DNA of 64,000 nt, taken from contig NZ_CP067041.1 in NCBI RefSeq assembly GCF_016599855.1, positions 2,418,001-2,482,000 of the forward strand. Direction: 5' to 3'. The notes below the pieces were generated by a model. It was not told the DNA's origin, ran no database searches, and saw only the letters and a program-made list of their open reading frames with translations. The stretch is from Bradyrhizobium diazoefficiens. GTDB lineage: Bacteria > Pseudomonadota > Alphaproteobacteria > Rhizobiales > Xanthobacteraceae. Positions 16,777 to 25,938 of this stretch are shown here, in pieces. Both the position numbers and the translations under genes were made by a program. The number at the start of each line of letters is the position of its first letter. Position 1 is the first letter of the stretch.

Positions 16777-16900
16777 ACGTCGTCCTGGCGAAAGCCAGGA
16801 CCCATACGCCGCGGCAGTTGTTGTTGGCGCAGGCAGTAGACGCCGGCGCAAACCAACTCGGCTTGGTGGTAATGGGTCCTGGCTTTCGCCAGGACGACGT
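16777..16900. repeat. Palindromic intergenic repeat with perfect 29-base arms
   Basis: The arm at 16777-16805 (starting ACGTCGTCCTGGCGAAAGCC) is exactly the reverse complement of 16872-16900. Each arm also folds on itself through CCTGGC/GCCAGG. The 66-base middle is not repeated elsewhere in the window. It lies between the E1-like gene and the aldehyde dehydrogenase gene; the remaining part of that 283-base gap contains no gene that I can support. Confidence 0.85.
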
Positions 16901-17052
16901 CGAGGCGCCACACTTGCCTCGCCCCCACCATCGGCTCATATAACCTCCGTCCGCCGCAACGCTGGCCCCGCATATGGCGGGTTCAATTGCCGGGGCTTTC
17001 GTGCAAGGATGCCTGCCGAAACGCCCCCACCAAGCCCCCAAAGAGGTTAACG

Positions 17053-18483
17053 ATGGTCAATCGCATGCAATTCTACATCGACGGCGCCTGGGTCGATCCC
17101 GCCGTCAAGAAGTCCACCGCCGTGGTCAATCCCGCGACGGAAGAGGCGATGTACGAGGTTGCGCTGGGCTCCAAGGCCGACGTGGACAAAGCGGTGGCCG
17201 CCGCCAAGCGCGCCTTCGCAACGTTCTCCCAAACCAGCCGTGACGAGCGCGTCGCGCTGCTCTCGAAAATCATCGAGATCTACAAGGGCCGCCTCAAGGA
17301 GATCGGCGCCGCCGTCTCCGACGAGATGGGTGCGCCGCTGCCGATGGCGGAGAAGCTGCAGGCTGGCGCCGGCCTCGGCCATCTCATGACCACGCTCGAC
17401 GTGCTCAAGAACTATCATTTCGAGGAGCCGGTCGGCACCGCCATGGTGCTGCGCGAGCCGATCGGCGTGGTCGGCATGATCACCCCCTGGAACTGGCCGC
17501 TCAACCAGATCGCCTGCAAGGTCGCGCCCGCGCTCGCCGCCGGCTGCACCATGATCCTGAAGCCGTCGGAGTTCACGCCGACCTCGGCGCTGATCTTCGC
17601 GGAAATCCTCCATGAAGCCGGCGTGCCGAAGGGCGTGTTCAACCTCGTCAACGGCCTCGGCCCCGAGGTCGGCGCCGCCATGAGCGAGCACCCCGATATC
17701 GACATGATCTCCTTCACCGGCTCGACCCGCGCCGGCATCGACGTTGCGAAGCGCGCGGCGCCGACGGTGAAGCGCGTCAGCCAGGAGCTCGGCGGCAAAT
17801 CGCCGAACATCATCCTCGAAGGTGCAGACCTCCAGAAGGCGGTGACCGGCGGCGTGATGCACATGTTCAACAATTCCGGCCAGTCCTGCAACGCGCCCTC
17901 GCGCATGATCGTGCCGCTGTCCAAGATGAAGGAAGTCGCAGGGATCGCGAAGGCCGTCGCCGACAAGACCAAGGCGGGCGATCCCCGCGGCGAGGGCACG
18001 ACGATTGGCCCGGTGGTCAACCGCGGCCAGTGGGACAAGATCCAGGGGCTGATCAAGAAGGGCATCGACGAGGGCGCAACCCTCGTCGCCGGCGGCCCGG
18101 GATTGCCTGAAGGCGTCAACAAGGGCTTCTATGTTCGTCCGACGATCTTCGCCGACGTCACCCCCGACATGACGATCGCCCGCGAAGAGATCTTCGGACC
18201 GGTGCTGACCATCATCGGCGCCAAGGACGAAGCCGACGCCGTGCAGATCGCCAACGACACGCCCTATGGCCTCGCAGGCTACGTCACGGGCGCTTCAGTA
18301 GAAGACGCCAAGCGCGTCGGCCGCCAGATCCGCGCCGGCAACGTCAATCTCCAGGGCGTGCCGAATGATCGCAGCGCGCCATTCGGCGGCTACAAGCAGT
18401 CCGGCAACGGCCGCGAGTGGGGCAAGTACGGCCTCGAGGACTTCCTCGAAGTAAAGGCCGTTGCCGGTTTCAACGCGGCGTAA
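17053..18483 (+). CDS. Aldehyde dehydrogenase family protein
   Basis: A full-length 476-residue NAD(P)-dependent aldehyde dehydrogenase. Catalytic residues by family pattern are Cys279 (NNSGQSCNAPSR), Glu245 (SQELGGKSPN) and Asn147 (TPWNWPLNQ); the cofactor region has FTGSTRAG. It oxidises an aldehyde to the acid, likely in the cytoplasm. Downstream of a 2-oxo-acid decarboxylase-like protein it could take the aldehyde product; near the sugar-acid genes it could be a 2-oxoglutarate semialdehyde dehydrogenase. Neither is settled. Start ATG 17053 follows AGAGG; longer in-frame starts are less well supported. A strong terminator follows. Confidence 0.92.
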   Translation: MVNRMQFYIDGAWVDPAVKKSTAVVNPATEEAMYEVALGSKADVDKAVAAAKRAFATFSQTSRDERVALLSKIIEIYKGRLKEIGAAVSDEMGAPLPMAEKLQAGAGLGHLMTTLDVLKNYHFEEPVGTAMVLREPIGVVGMITPWNWPLNQIACKVAPALAAGCTMILKPSEFTPTSALIFAEILHEAGVPKGVFNLVNGLGPEVGAAMSEHPDIDMISFTGSTRAGIDVAKRAAPTVKRVSQELGGKSPNIILEGADLQKAVTGGVMHMFNNSGQSCNAPSRMIVPLSKMKEVAGIAKAVADKTKAGDPRGEGTTIGPVVNRGQWDKIQGLIKKGIDEGATLVAGGPGLPEGVNKGFYVRPTIFADVTPDMTIAREEIFGPVLTIIGAKDEADAVQIANDTPYGLAGYVTGASVEDAKRVGRQIRAGNVNLQGVPNDRSAPFGGYKQSGNGREWGKYGLEDFLEVKAVAGFNAA

Positions 18484-18507
18484 GTCTTTCGCGGCTGAAC
18501 AAACATG

Positions 18508-18543
18508 ACGCCGGAGCAGGAAACTGCTCCGGCGTTTTGTTTT
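18508..18543 (+). terminator. Rho-independent terminator after the aldehyde dehydrogenase
   Basis: A 12-base perfect stem (ACGCCGGAGCAG with CTGCTCCGGCGT) with a GAAA loop is followed at once by TTTTGTTTT. It starts 25 bases after the stop codon. This is the clearest intrinsic terminator in the window. Confidence 0.9.
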
Positions 18544-18570
18544 GCTGAAGTGTCTCGGCGATGCGGGTGC

Positions 18571-18664
18571 CGTAGGGTGGGCAAAGGCGCGATCTTCGCG
18601 CCGTGCCCACCAATATCGTTTCGGACGAGAGATGGTGGGCACGCTTCGCTTTGCCCACCCTACG
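18571..18664. repeat. Palindromic intergenic repeat, GTAGGGTGGGCAAAG family
   Basis: CGTAGGGTGGGCAAAG (18571-18586) and CTTTGCCCACCCTACG (18649-18664) are perfect inverted copies of 16 bases. Inside are GGCGCGA/TCGCGCC and TGCCCACC/GGTGGGCA pairings, so the whole element can fold into one long branched hairpin. It sits between two convergent genes. I recognise this sequence as another common intergenic repeat of bradyrhizobia. Confidence 0.8.
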
Positions 18665-18684
18665 AGACCGTTGTGGTGGAGCGC

Positions 18685-19653
<969 letters not shown>

Positions 19654-19744
19654 GTGCAATTCTCGTTATTGCGTTCCCTCTGATCAAGTCTGCTATCACT
19701 AGAGACCTATGACCGCAAATCGGTTGCCACATACGAGGAAAGAC

Positions 19745-20569
19745 ATGCCGCGCATCTTGATGACGGGAGCTTCGGGCGGGATCGGAACGCGCCTGCGGAA
19801 ATTGCTGCCGCCGATCTATCCGGACCTGCTGCTCTCTGATATCCGCCCGCCCAAAGATCTCGCGGCGAACGAGCAGTTCAAGCCGGCCGACCTGTCCGAC
19901 CTCGCGCAATGCGAAGCGATCTGCGAGGGCGTCGACGGCATCATTCATTTCGGCGGCTATTCGGTCGAAGGCCCCTGGAACGACATCCTCCAGGCCAACA
20001 TCATCGGCGGCTACAATCTGTTCGAGGCGGCGTACCGCAAGGGCGTCAAGCGCGTGGTGTTCGCCTCATCTAACCATACGGTCGGGTTCTATCCGCGCCA
20101 CCGCAGGATCGATACCGACGTCACCGTGCGTCCCGACGGCCGTTACGGCGTCAGCAAAGTCTTCGGCGAAGCGGTCGGCGCGCTCTATGCAGACAAGCAC
20201 GGCCTGAAGGTCACCTGCATCCGCATCGGCAACTGCGACGAGAAGCCGCTCGATCATCGCCGCATCGCGATGTGGCTGATGCCGGAAGATCTGGTGCAGC
20301 TCTGCCGGATCGGGCTCGAGCATCCCGACATCCATTTCGAGATATTCTACGGCGTGTCGCTCAACGAGCGCGCCTGGTGGGATAACCACCGCGCCTACGA
20401 ATTCGGCTACCGTCCGATCGGCCGCTCCGAGGATCATGTGGCGCATGCCATGGCTGAGCAGGCGAAGCTGAGGCCGGACCCGATCGGCGATCATTTCCAG
20501 GGCGGCGCGTTCTGCAGCAACGAGTTCGACGGCGACGCGAGCCGGATCATCGATTGGAACAAGCGGTAG
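19745..20569 (+). CDS. NAD-dependent epimerase/dehydratase, uronate dehydrogenase-like
   Basis: A 274-residue extended short-chain dehydrogenase. The nucleotide fold is LMTGASGGIGTRL; the active-site Tyr-x-x-x-Lys is YGVSK, preceded by the serine segment FASSNHTVGFYP. The string SSNHTVGFYP, the RPDGRYGVSKVFGE segment and the later WWDN match the bacterial uronate dehydrogenases as I know them, which oxidise glucuronate or galacturonate to the aldarolactone. The divergent lactonase supports that role. Start ATG 19745 follows AGGAAAG; an earlier in-frame start at 19709 is less likely. It could also be a related sugar dehydrogenase. Confidence 0.85.
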   Translation: MPRILMTGASGGIGTRLRKLLPPIYPDLLLSDIRPPKDLAANEQFKPADLSDLAQCEAICEGVDGIIHFGGYSVEGPWNDILQANIIGGYNLFEAAYRKGVKRVVFASSNHTVGFYPRHRRIDTDVTVRPDGRYGVSKVFGEAVGALYADKHGLKVTCIRIGNCDEKPLDHRRIAMWLMPEDLVQLCRIGLEHPDIHFEIFYGVSLNERAWWDNHRAYEFGYRPIGRSEDHVAHAMAEQAKLRPDPIGDHFQGGAFCSNEFDGDASRIIDWNKR

Positions 20570-20600
20570 TGGTGATGAGATAGGTTGAAGCGTCGCCGCA

Positions 20601-20655
20601 ACGGCGGTGCGCTCCCTCTCCCCGCAAGCGGCCGCGAGCGGGGGGAGGCGAACGG
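20601..20655. repeat. Shortened palindromic repeat (CTCCC...GGGAG family), copy 2
   Basis: It begins with the same ACGGCGGTGCGCTCCCTCTC sequence as copies 1 and 3 but loses the middle and the distal hairpin, ending after GAGCGGGGGGAGG. An insertion of GGCCGC interrupts the loop. It is a decayed or internally deleted member of the family. Confidence 0.7.
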
Positions 20656-20750
20656 CGCTCGGCCCGGCAATGGCTCTTCATCCGGTTCGCCGATCATAGT
20701 ATTACCATCGAGATTAAGTGCCGCCCTCAGACAGCAAGAACGATAGAGCA

Positions 20751-21209
20751 ATGGCCATGCTATTCCGCTCTCACTCGCTCACATCAGGGGCCGACGAGTT
20801 CGCCACCAAGAATGCCGATCCCCTGATTCTGATCGGCCGCATCCTGCTTGCATGGATCTTCGTTGGAAGCGCGTACGGAGCAATGACCAACTTCAGCGGC
20901 TCAGTGGGCTATTTCAGGTCGCTGCACGTTCCGGCGCCTGAGCTGTTCACGACGATGACCGTCGCGCTGGAGGTGCTGATGTCGGCTGGCTTGATACTCG
21001 GCATTGGTACGCGCTACTGCGCAGTTTTGGTGTTTCTGTTTGTATTGGTGGCTACTGCGATCGCCCATCGTTACTGGGAATATCCCGCCGGTCAGCAGAT
21101 TGGACTGTACAATAATTTCTTGAAGAATATCTCGATTATGGGAGGCGCCATGTTGATCTTTGTCACCGGAGGCGGCCGGTTCTCCCTCGATCGGAAGCTG
21201 GCACGGTAG
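20751..21209 (+). CDS. DoxX-family membrane protein
   Basis: A 152-residue protein with about four hydrophobic helices (ILIGRILLAWIFVGSAYGAM, LFTTMTVALEVLMSAGLILG, CAVLVFLFVLVATAIAH, ISIMGGAMLIFVTGG). The order and the RILLAWIF and FLKNISIMGG segments are typical of the DoxX family. DoxX proteins act in redox or thiosulfate-linked processes in other organisms, but most members are of unknown role. ATG 20751 or ATG 20757 may be the start; the GTG at 20718 would add a polar tail. It lies between sugar-acid genes without obvious functional link. Confidence 0.85.
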   Translation: MAMLFRSHSLTSGADEFATKNADPLILIGRILLAWIFVGSAYGAMTNFSGSVGYFRSLHVPAPELFTTMTVALEVLMSAGLILGIGTRYCAVLVFLFVLVATAIAHRYWEYPAGQQIGLYNNFLKNISIMGGAMLIFVTGGGRFSLDRKLAR

Positions 21210-21367
21210 CATCGCTGTTCGTTTCAGCCTCTCGCGCAGCCTGATATCCAAGCGATGACAACTTGCTCGGGCCCATAATCACTTGGAGTCATAGTGCGAG
21301 CATCGTCGGCCCTCTCGCCGATATCGTTTGGAAGCTGCCAAACCGCGCCTATGAGGTCGTCACTCCG

Positions 21368-21517
21368 TCATTTCGCCTTGAGCCTGAAAGCTCCCTCGAT
21401 CAGTCGGCTGACGAGTTTTGAGAGCGGCTTCAGGCGCTCGCTTATGAGCGCGAATAGAAGCATCAGCCACGTCGCGAGCGCGGCACACCACAACAGGCTT
21501 TCCAATGTCTCGGGCAT
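21368..21517 (-). CDS. Small membrane-associated hypothetical protein (49 aa)
   Basis: ATG 21517 lies behind GGGAGAG at good spacing. The product starts with a hydrophobic helix (LLWCAALATWLMLLFALIS) followed by an amphipathic, Lys/Arg-rich tail ending in FRLKAK. This is a plausible bitopic membrane peptide with a cytoplasmic basic tail. No homolog is known to me. The plus-strand reading of the same bases is unlike a protein. Confidence 0.45.
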   Translation of the reverse strand: MPETLESLLWCAALATWLMLLFALISERLKPLSKLVSRLIEGAFRLKAK

Positions 21518-21604
21518 CACGCTCTCCCTAAATACGATCTTAAGATCTTAAAAGCTGAGGAGCCTGCTGCGCTAAGGAGAGGCAGCAGGATCGTAGTCCG
21601 CTTG

Positions 21605-21706
21605 TCAGACTTCAGGACTTTTACCCGCGATCAGCAGCTGCTTTCGCATTTCAGCGAGGCGGGCGTCGCAATATTCGACGTAGAGCAGGGCGAGTATGGC
21701 GGGCAT
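21605..21706 (-). CDS. Small hypothetical protein (33 aa)
   Basis: The frame opens at ATG 21706 after a GGGGGTG stretch and encodes a hydrophobic start (MPAILALLYVEYCDARLAEM) followed by a polar tail. Longer in-frame openings (to 21820) have an N-terminus that looks random. Together with the 49-residue gene just downstream on the same strand it forms a small-protein pair. Support is limited to the start region and composition. Confidence 0.35.
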   Translation of the reverse strand: MPAILALLYVEYCDARLAEMRKQLLIAGKSPEV

Positions 21707-22082
21707 GATCACCCCCATCGTTTGACTATCGCTGTAGAAATATCTCCAGCACAAATTTCCGGATGACCTTAGCCCCATTGATGGTTGCACAATGTGAGCT
21801 CGTTCACGAGCCGCCCTCATTTAAACGCTCAGAGGCGGTTGGTTGACTTGCTTGTCGGTACAGGAAACAGGCACAGGGTTAGTGACCCAAAATGCACGAT
21901 AGCCCCTTTTTGTTTCAGCAGAACTTCGTCGGACAACCTAAGAGAGACGCCCTGCGATTAAAAATCCAACCACAGAGCGAAATGACTCACCTCCGGCTGC
22001 GATCGTCGTTGGATGCAACGCGGATCGAGATGTCGTCGAGCTGATCGCCAAGAGCGGACGTCCCGCATCTATGCGCGCGCCC
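21707..22082. other. Intergenic stretch without recognised genes
   Basis: About 375 bases between the small-protein pair and the GntR gene. The sequence is less G+C-rich than its neighbours and has no reading frame with convincing composition. I find no palindromic repeat, tRNA or clear terminator here. It may hold the promoter of the small-protein pair, on the minus strand near 21740-21900. Confidence 0.4.
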
Positions 22083-22769
22083 CTAGCGTCCCGTCTCCTC
22101 GTTCGCGATCCGCGCCAGGTAGTCAGCCTTGCTGAACTGCATGTGGTCGACACACAGCTGGGCCAGCGCCCAGCTGTCGCGGCCCCTTAGCAACTCGATC
22201 ATCAGCTCGTGCTGGCGTCGCGATTGCGCGAGGCCGTCGCGCTCGGCGAGATTCTTCGCGCGCATCGGCAGAGTCAGGCTCATATAGTCCTGGAGCGAGC
22301 GCACCAGATAGGGGTTGCCGCAGGCGGCAAACAGCGCGAGGTGAAAGGCGTCGTTGGCCTCATGGATGCCGCGGAGGTCTGGCACGTCGGCCTTCGCGCA
22401 ATATTGCCGTTGCAGGGCGGCCAGCTCTTCGATCAGGCCCTGCGGCGCGGGCAGGGGGATCATCAGCGCGGCCTGCCGCGTCAGCATTTCCCTGACCTCG
22501 TAGATCTGCCGGACTTCCTCGGCCGAATAGAACCGCACGGTGGCGCCGACATTCTTCTCACGGCGGACGATGCCGCGCCGCTCCGCATCCACCAGCGCCT
22601 GGCGCACGAAATGCCTGGAGGTGCCGTAGCGTGACATCAGCGCGTCCTCGGTCAGGCGCGCGCCCGGGGCGAGGCGGCCGAAGATGATGTCCTCCTCGAG
22701 CCGCGCGACCACATCATCCGGATCGTCGCGCCGGACCGGCATGGCGTCTGCGGTGCGAATGTCGGACAT
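22083..22769 (-). CDS. GntR-family transcriptional regulator, FadR/FCD subgroup
   Basis: A 228-residue regulator with the N-terminal winged helix (DVVARLEEDIIFGRLAPG, RLTEDALMSRYGTSRHFVRQ) and a C-terminal all-helical FCD domain whose metal or ligand-binding residues include the Asp/His set in EANDAFHLALFAACGN, RRQHELMIELL and CVDHMQFSKADY. FCD regulators sense organic acids, often sugar acids. The gene is divergent from the IlvD/Edd dehydratase gene with 173 bases between, and that gap holds a perfect 12-base inverted repeat (22823-22834 and 22888-22899). It is almost certainly the local repressor for the dehydratase and TRAP genes. Confidence 0.93.
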   Translation of the reverse strand: MSDIRTADAMPVRRDDPDDVVARLEEDIIFGRLAPGARLTEDALMSRYGTSRHFVRQALVDAERRGIVRREKNVGATVRFYSAEEVRQIYEVREMLTRQAALMIPLPAPQGLIEELAALQRQYCAKADVPDLRGIHEANDAFHLALFAACGNPYLVRSLQDYMSLTLPMRAKNLAERDGLAQSRRQHELMIELLRGRDSWALAQLCVDHMQFSKADYLARIANEETGR

Positions 22770-22822
22770 GCTCTCAGTCTCCGGCCCCGCGCCGGTGCGT
22801 CTTGTGGAGCAGGACGAGCCCA

Positions 22823-22899
22823 GATTGTCAATAATTTGTGTCTGCGGACGGCGAAAGAAGCAGAAAGTACACCCGTGTGGCCCTAAGTTATTGACAATC
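22823..22899. promoter_or_regulatory. Divergent operator/promoter pair controlled by the GntR regulator
   Basis: GATTGTCAATAA (22823-22834) and TTATTGACAATC (22888-22899) are perfect inverted copies with 53 bases between. Each copy contains TTGACA reading outward, so each can serve as the -35 box of one of the two divergent genes. With TTGACA at 22891-22896, a weak -10 (TACCAC at 22913-22918) lies at 16-base spacing. Binding at each copy would block one promoter, giving symmetrical repression. Symmetry is seen in the sequence; the regulator match is inferred from position. Confidence 0.6.
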
Positions 22900-22942
22900 G
22901 AGGGGCAGGCTGTACCACAATGGCAACATAGGGAGTGGCACG

Positions 22943-24661
22943 ATGACGAGTGGCTTGCGCAAGGGTCTGACGAGCTATGGCGATGCCGGCTTCTCGCTGT
23001 TCCTGCGCAAGGCGTTCATCAAGGCCATGGGCTATTCCGACGACGCGCTGGAGCGCCCGATCGTCGGCATCACTAACACCTATAGCGACTACAATCCCTG
23101 CCACGGCAACGTTCCGCAGATCATCGAAGCCGCCAAGCGCGGCGTGATGCTGTCGGGCGCGATGCCGTTCGTGTTCCCGACCATCTCGATCGCGGAAAGC
23201 TTTGCGCATCCGACCTCGATGTACTTGCGCAATCTGATGGCGATGGACACCGAGGAGATGATCCGGGCGCAGCCGATGGATTCGGTGATCGTGATCGGCG
23301 GCTGCGACAAGACTCTTCCGGCGCAGGTCATGGCGGCGATCAGCGCCGACCTGCCGACCGTGGTCATTCCCGTCGGTCCCATGGTGGTCGGACATCACAA
23401 GGGCGAGGTGCTGGGCGCCTGCACCGACTGCCGCCGTCTCTGGGGCAAATATCGCGCCGGCGACATCGACGATGCCGAGATCGAGGCAGTGAACGGACGC
23501 CTCGCGCCGTCGGTCGGTACCTGCATGGTGATGGGCACGGCCTCGACCATGGCCTGCATGATCGAGGCCATGGGTCTCTCGCTGCCAATGAGCGCAACCA
23601 TCCCGGCGCCGCATGCCGAGCGTTTCCGTCTGGCCGAGGCGAGCGGCCGGGTTGCCGCGGAGATGGCCAAGACCAAGGAGCCAAAGCCGAGCGAAGTGCT
23701 GACGCCGGCCTCATTCAGGAACGCACAGGTCGTGCTGCAGGCGATCGGCGGCTCGACCAACGGCCTGATCCATCTCACCGCGATGGCGCATCGCTCGCCG
23801 CACCGGCTTGATCTCGAGATGTTCGACCAGATCGGCCGCGAGGTGCCGGTGCTGGTCGATCTCAAGCCGTCGGGCGAGCACTACATGGAGCATTTCCATC
23901 ACGCCGGCGGCGTGCCGAAATTGCTGGCGCAACTCGGCGACCTCGTCGATCTCGACGCCAAGACGATCAGCGGTCAGACGCTGCGCGATGTCGTCGCGAA
24001 TGCGGAGGACGTGCCCGGCCAGGACGTGATCCGCTCGCGTGACAATCCGATCAAGAAGGAAGGCGGCCTCGCCATCCTGCACGGCAACCTCGCGCCGCGC
24101 GGTGCCGTGATCAAGCAGTCGGCGGCGAGCCCGAAGCTGTTGCAGCATACGGGACGCGCCGTGGTGTTCGAATCGGTCGCGGACATGACCTTGCGGGTCG
24201 ACGATCCCGATCTCGACGTCAACTCCGACGACGTGCTGGTGCTGCGCAATGCCGGCCCGAAGGGCGCGCCGGGCATGCCCGAGGCGGGCTATCTGCCGAT
24301 CCCGAAGAAGCTCGCGCGTGGAGGCACCAAGGACATGGTGCGCATTTCGGATGCGCGCATGAGCGGCACCGCGTTCGGCACCATCGTGCTGCACATCACG
24401 CCCGAGTCCGCCGTCGGCGGACCGCTGGCGCTGGTGCAGAACGGCGACATGATCCGTCTGGATGTTGCCAAACGCAGCATCGAGCTTTTGGTCGATGCGG
24501 CCGAGCTGGAAGGGCGGCGTGCCACATTGAAGCCGGCCGCAGCGCCGGATGAGACGCGACGCGGCTATGCCTGGCTGTTCAACGAGACCATCATGCAGGC
24601 CGACGAGGGCTGCGATTTCGATTTTATGCAGAGGACTGGGAAGAAGACCGAGAAGGGCTGA
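22943..24661 (+). CDS. IlvD/Edd-family sugar-acid dehydratase, L-arabinonate dehydratase-like
   Basis: A 572-residue iron-sulfur dehydratase. Cluster cysteines are Cys53 (YNPCHGN), Cys121 (GGCDKTLP) and Cys194 (VGTCMVMG); Lys123 is the expected carbamylated lysine, and Ser474 lies in DARMSGTAFG. All of these are offset by exactly six residues from the positions I recall for Rhizobium leguminosarum L-arabinonate dehydratase (59, 127, 200, 129, 480). This favours a pentonate or hexonate dehydratase over the valine-pathway enzyme IlvD. It should form a 2-keto-3-deoxy sugar acid. Start ATG 22943 follows GGGAG. The TRAP transporter genes follow, so the substrate is probably imported as an acid. 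Confidence 0.9.
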   Translation: MTSGLRKGLTSYGDAGFSLFLRKAFIKAMGYSDDALERPIVGITNTYSDYNPCHGNVPQIIEAAKRGVMLSGAMPFVFPTISIAESFAHPTSMYLRNLMAMDTEEMIRAQPMDSVIVIGGCDKTLPAQVMAAISADLPTVVIPVGPMVVGHHKGEVLGACTDCRRLWGKYRAGDIDDAEIEAVNGRLAPSVGTCMVMGTASTMACMIEAMGLSLPMSATIPAPHAERFRLAEASGRVAAEMAKTKEPKPSEVLTPASFRNAQVVLQAIGGSTNGLIHLTAMAHRSPHRLDLEMFDQIGREVPVLVDLKPSGEHYMEHFHHAGGVPKLLAQLGDLVDLDAKTISGQTLRDVVANAEDVPGQDVIRSRDNPIKKEGGLAILHGNLAPRGAVIKQSAASPKLLQHTGRAVVFESVADMTLRVDDPDLDVNSDDVLVLRNAGPKGAPGMPEAGYLPIPKKLARGGTKDMVRISDARMSGTAFGTIVLHITPESAVGGPLALVQNGDMIRLDVAKRSIELLVDAAELEGRRATLKPAAAPDETRRGYAWLFNETIMQADEGCDFDFMQRTGKKTEKG

Positions 24662-24721
24662 TCAACACTCAAACGAGCGCTCAGACCGCAGAAGCGGCGG
24701 GCGACAAAACAGGGGGAGACG

Positions 24722-25729
24722 ATGATTGCACGATCCATGCCGAGGTTTTTACATGGGTTGGCGGCTGCAGCCGCCATGCTGTTCGTCACGGGCGCCAGCG
24801 CGCAGGAGGTGAAGCACTATCGCTTCGCCTATGACCAGCCCCGCAACACCGGCTATTCCATCGCCGGCGACCTCTTTGCCGACAAGCTCAAGGAATTGAG
24901 CAAGGGCACCATGATCATCGACCAGTATCCGGGCGCGCAGCTGGGCCAGGAGCCGCAGGTGCTCCAGCTCGTGAAAGCCGGCGACGTCGAGTTCTCCATC
25001 GTCTCATCGGCCAACACCGCGACGATCTCGCCGCAGGCCGGCGTGATGTCGCTGCATTATCTGTTCCGCGACGAGAACCACGTGATCAAGGGGCTTGCGG
25101 ACCCCCGCGTGTTCGAAGCGCTCAAGACCATGATCGAAGAGACGACGCAGGGCCTGCATCTCATCGGCACGGGCTCGCAGGGCGTGCGCCACATGTACTC
25201 CAAGAAGGAGATCCACAATGTGGCTGATATCAAGGGCCTGAAGGTGCGCGTGCAGGCGACCGCGACCGAGGACACCATGTTTCCGGCCTATGGCGCCCAG
25301 ACCGTGCACATGCCGTTCGGCAGCGTCTACACCAGCTTGCAGACCGGCGTCGTCGACGTCGCCGAGAACAGCATCAACGTCTACCTCGTCAACAAACATT
25401 ACGAGGTGGCGCCGGTGCTGAACATCACCGAGCACGAGGCCAACAACGCGCTGGTGTTCGTCTCCGACAAACTCTGGCAGAGCCTCTCGGCCGAGCAGAA
25501 GGGCTGGGTGCAGACTGCGGCCAACGAGATCAGCACGAAGGAGCCGGCGAAGGCGTTCGACCTCGAGCGGGCCGCGGCCGAGAAGCTGAAGAAGGTGGGC
25601 GTCAAGGTCGTCGACAACGTCGACAAGAAGAGCTTTGCGGCGATCGCAGACCCCTATCTCGACAAGCTCGCCAAGGAGCTCGGCCCGCATGCCGAGAAGA
25701 TCAAGGATCTGATCCGGTCGATTAACTGA
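24722..25729 (+). CDS. TRAP transporter substrate-binding protein, DctP type
   Basis: A 335-residue periplasmic protein with a Sec signal peptide (FLHGLAAAAAMLFVTGASAQ) and the DctP fold. The ligand carboxylate is normally held by an arginine; here the segment LKVRVQATATEDTM provides it. Start ATG 24722 follows GGGGGAG, 60 bases after the dehydratase stop, so it is in the same operon. It should bind the acid that the dehydratase degrades, plausibly an aldonate or uronate. A palindromic repeat separates it from the two permease genes. Confidence 0.93.
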   Translation: MIARSMPRFLHGLAAAAAMLFVTGASAQEVKHYRFAYDQPRNTGYSIAGDLFADKLKELSKGTMIIDQYPGAQLGQEPQVLQLVKAGDVEFSIVSSANTATISPQAGVMSLHYLFRDENHVIKGLADPRVFEALKTMIEETTQGLHLIGTGSQGVRHMYSKKEIHNVADIKGLKVRVQATATEDTMFPAYGAQTVHMPFGSVYTSLQTGVVDVAENSINVYLVNKHYEVAPVLNITEHEANNALVFVSDKLWQSLSAEQKGWVQTAANEISTKEPAKAFDLERAAAEKLKKVGVKVVDNVDKKSFAAIADPYLDKLAKELGPHAEKIKDLIRSIN

Positions 25730-25739
25730 CGTGATGCGG

Positions 25740-25871
25740 ACGGCGGTGCGCTCCCTCTCCCGCTTGCGGGAGAGGGTTGGGGAGAGGGTGCCTCCACGGT
25801 GAGATTCCCAATGAGGAGAGAGCCCTCACCCGGCACTCCGCGCCGACCTCTCCCGCAAGCGGGAGAGGTTA
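25740..25871. repeat. Palindromic repeat (CTCCC...GGGAG family), copy 3, inside the TRAP operon
   Basis: A complete member of the family seen at 13534: the GGCGGTGCGCTCCCTCTCCC arm, its partner GGGAGAGGG, a variable middle, then the distal hairpin CCTCTCCCGC/GCGGGAGAGG ending near 25870. It lies between the binding-protein gene and the permease genes, where it could protect the upstream mRNA end and lower permease expression. Confidence 0.8.
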
Positions 25872-25938
25872 AACCAACCCGCAGTCGTCGCGCCAATTTG
25901 ACGTCAAATCTGCACTAGACGGGACGACGGGGACAACT

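Noticed and set aside
16777..16900. Inverted repeat as insertion-sequence ends
   Set aside because: Only 66 bases lie between the arms, there is no transposase and no evident target duplication, so it is a palindromic repeat and not an IS.
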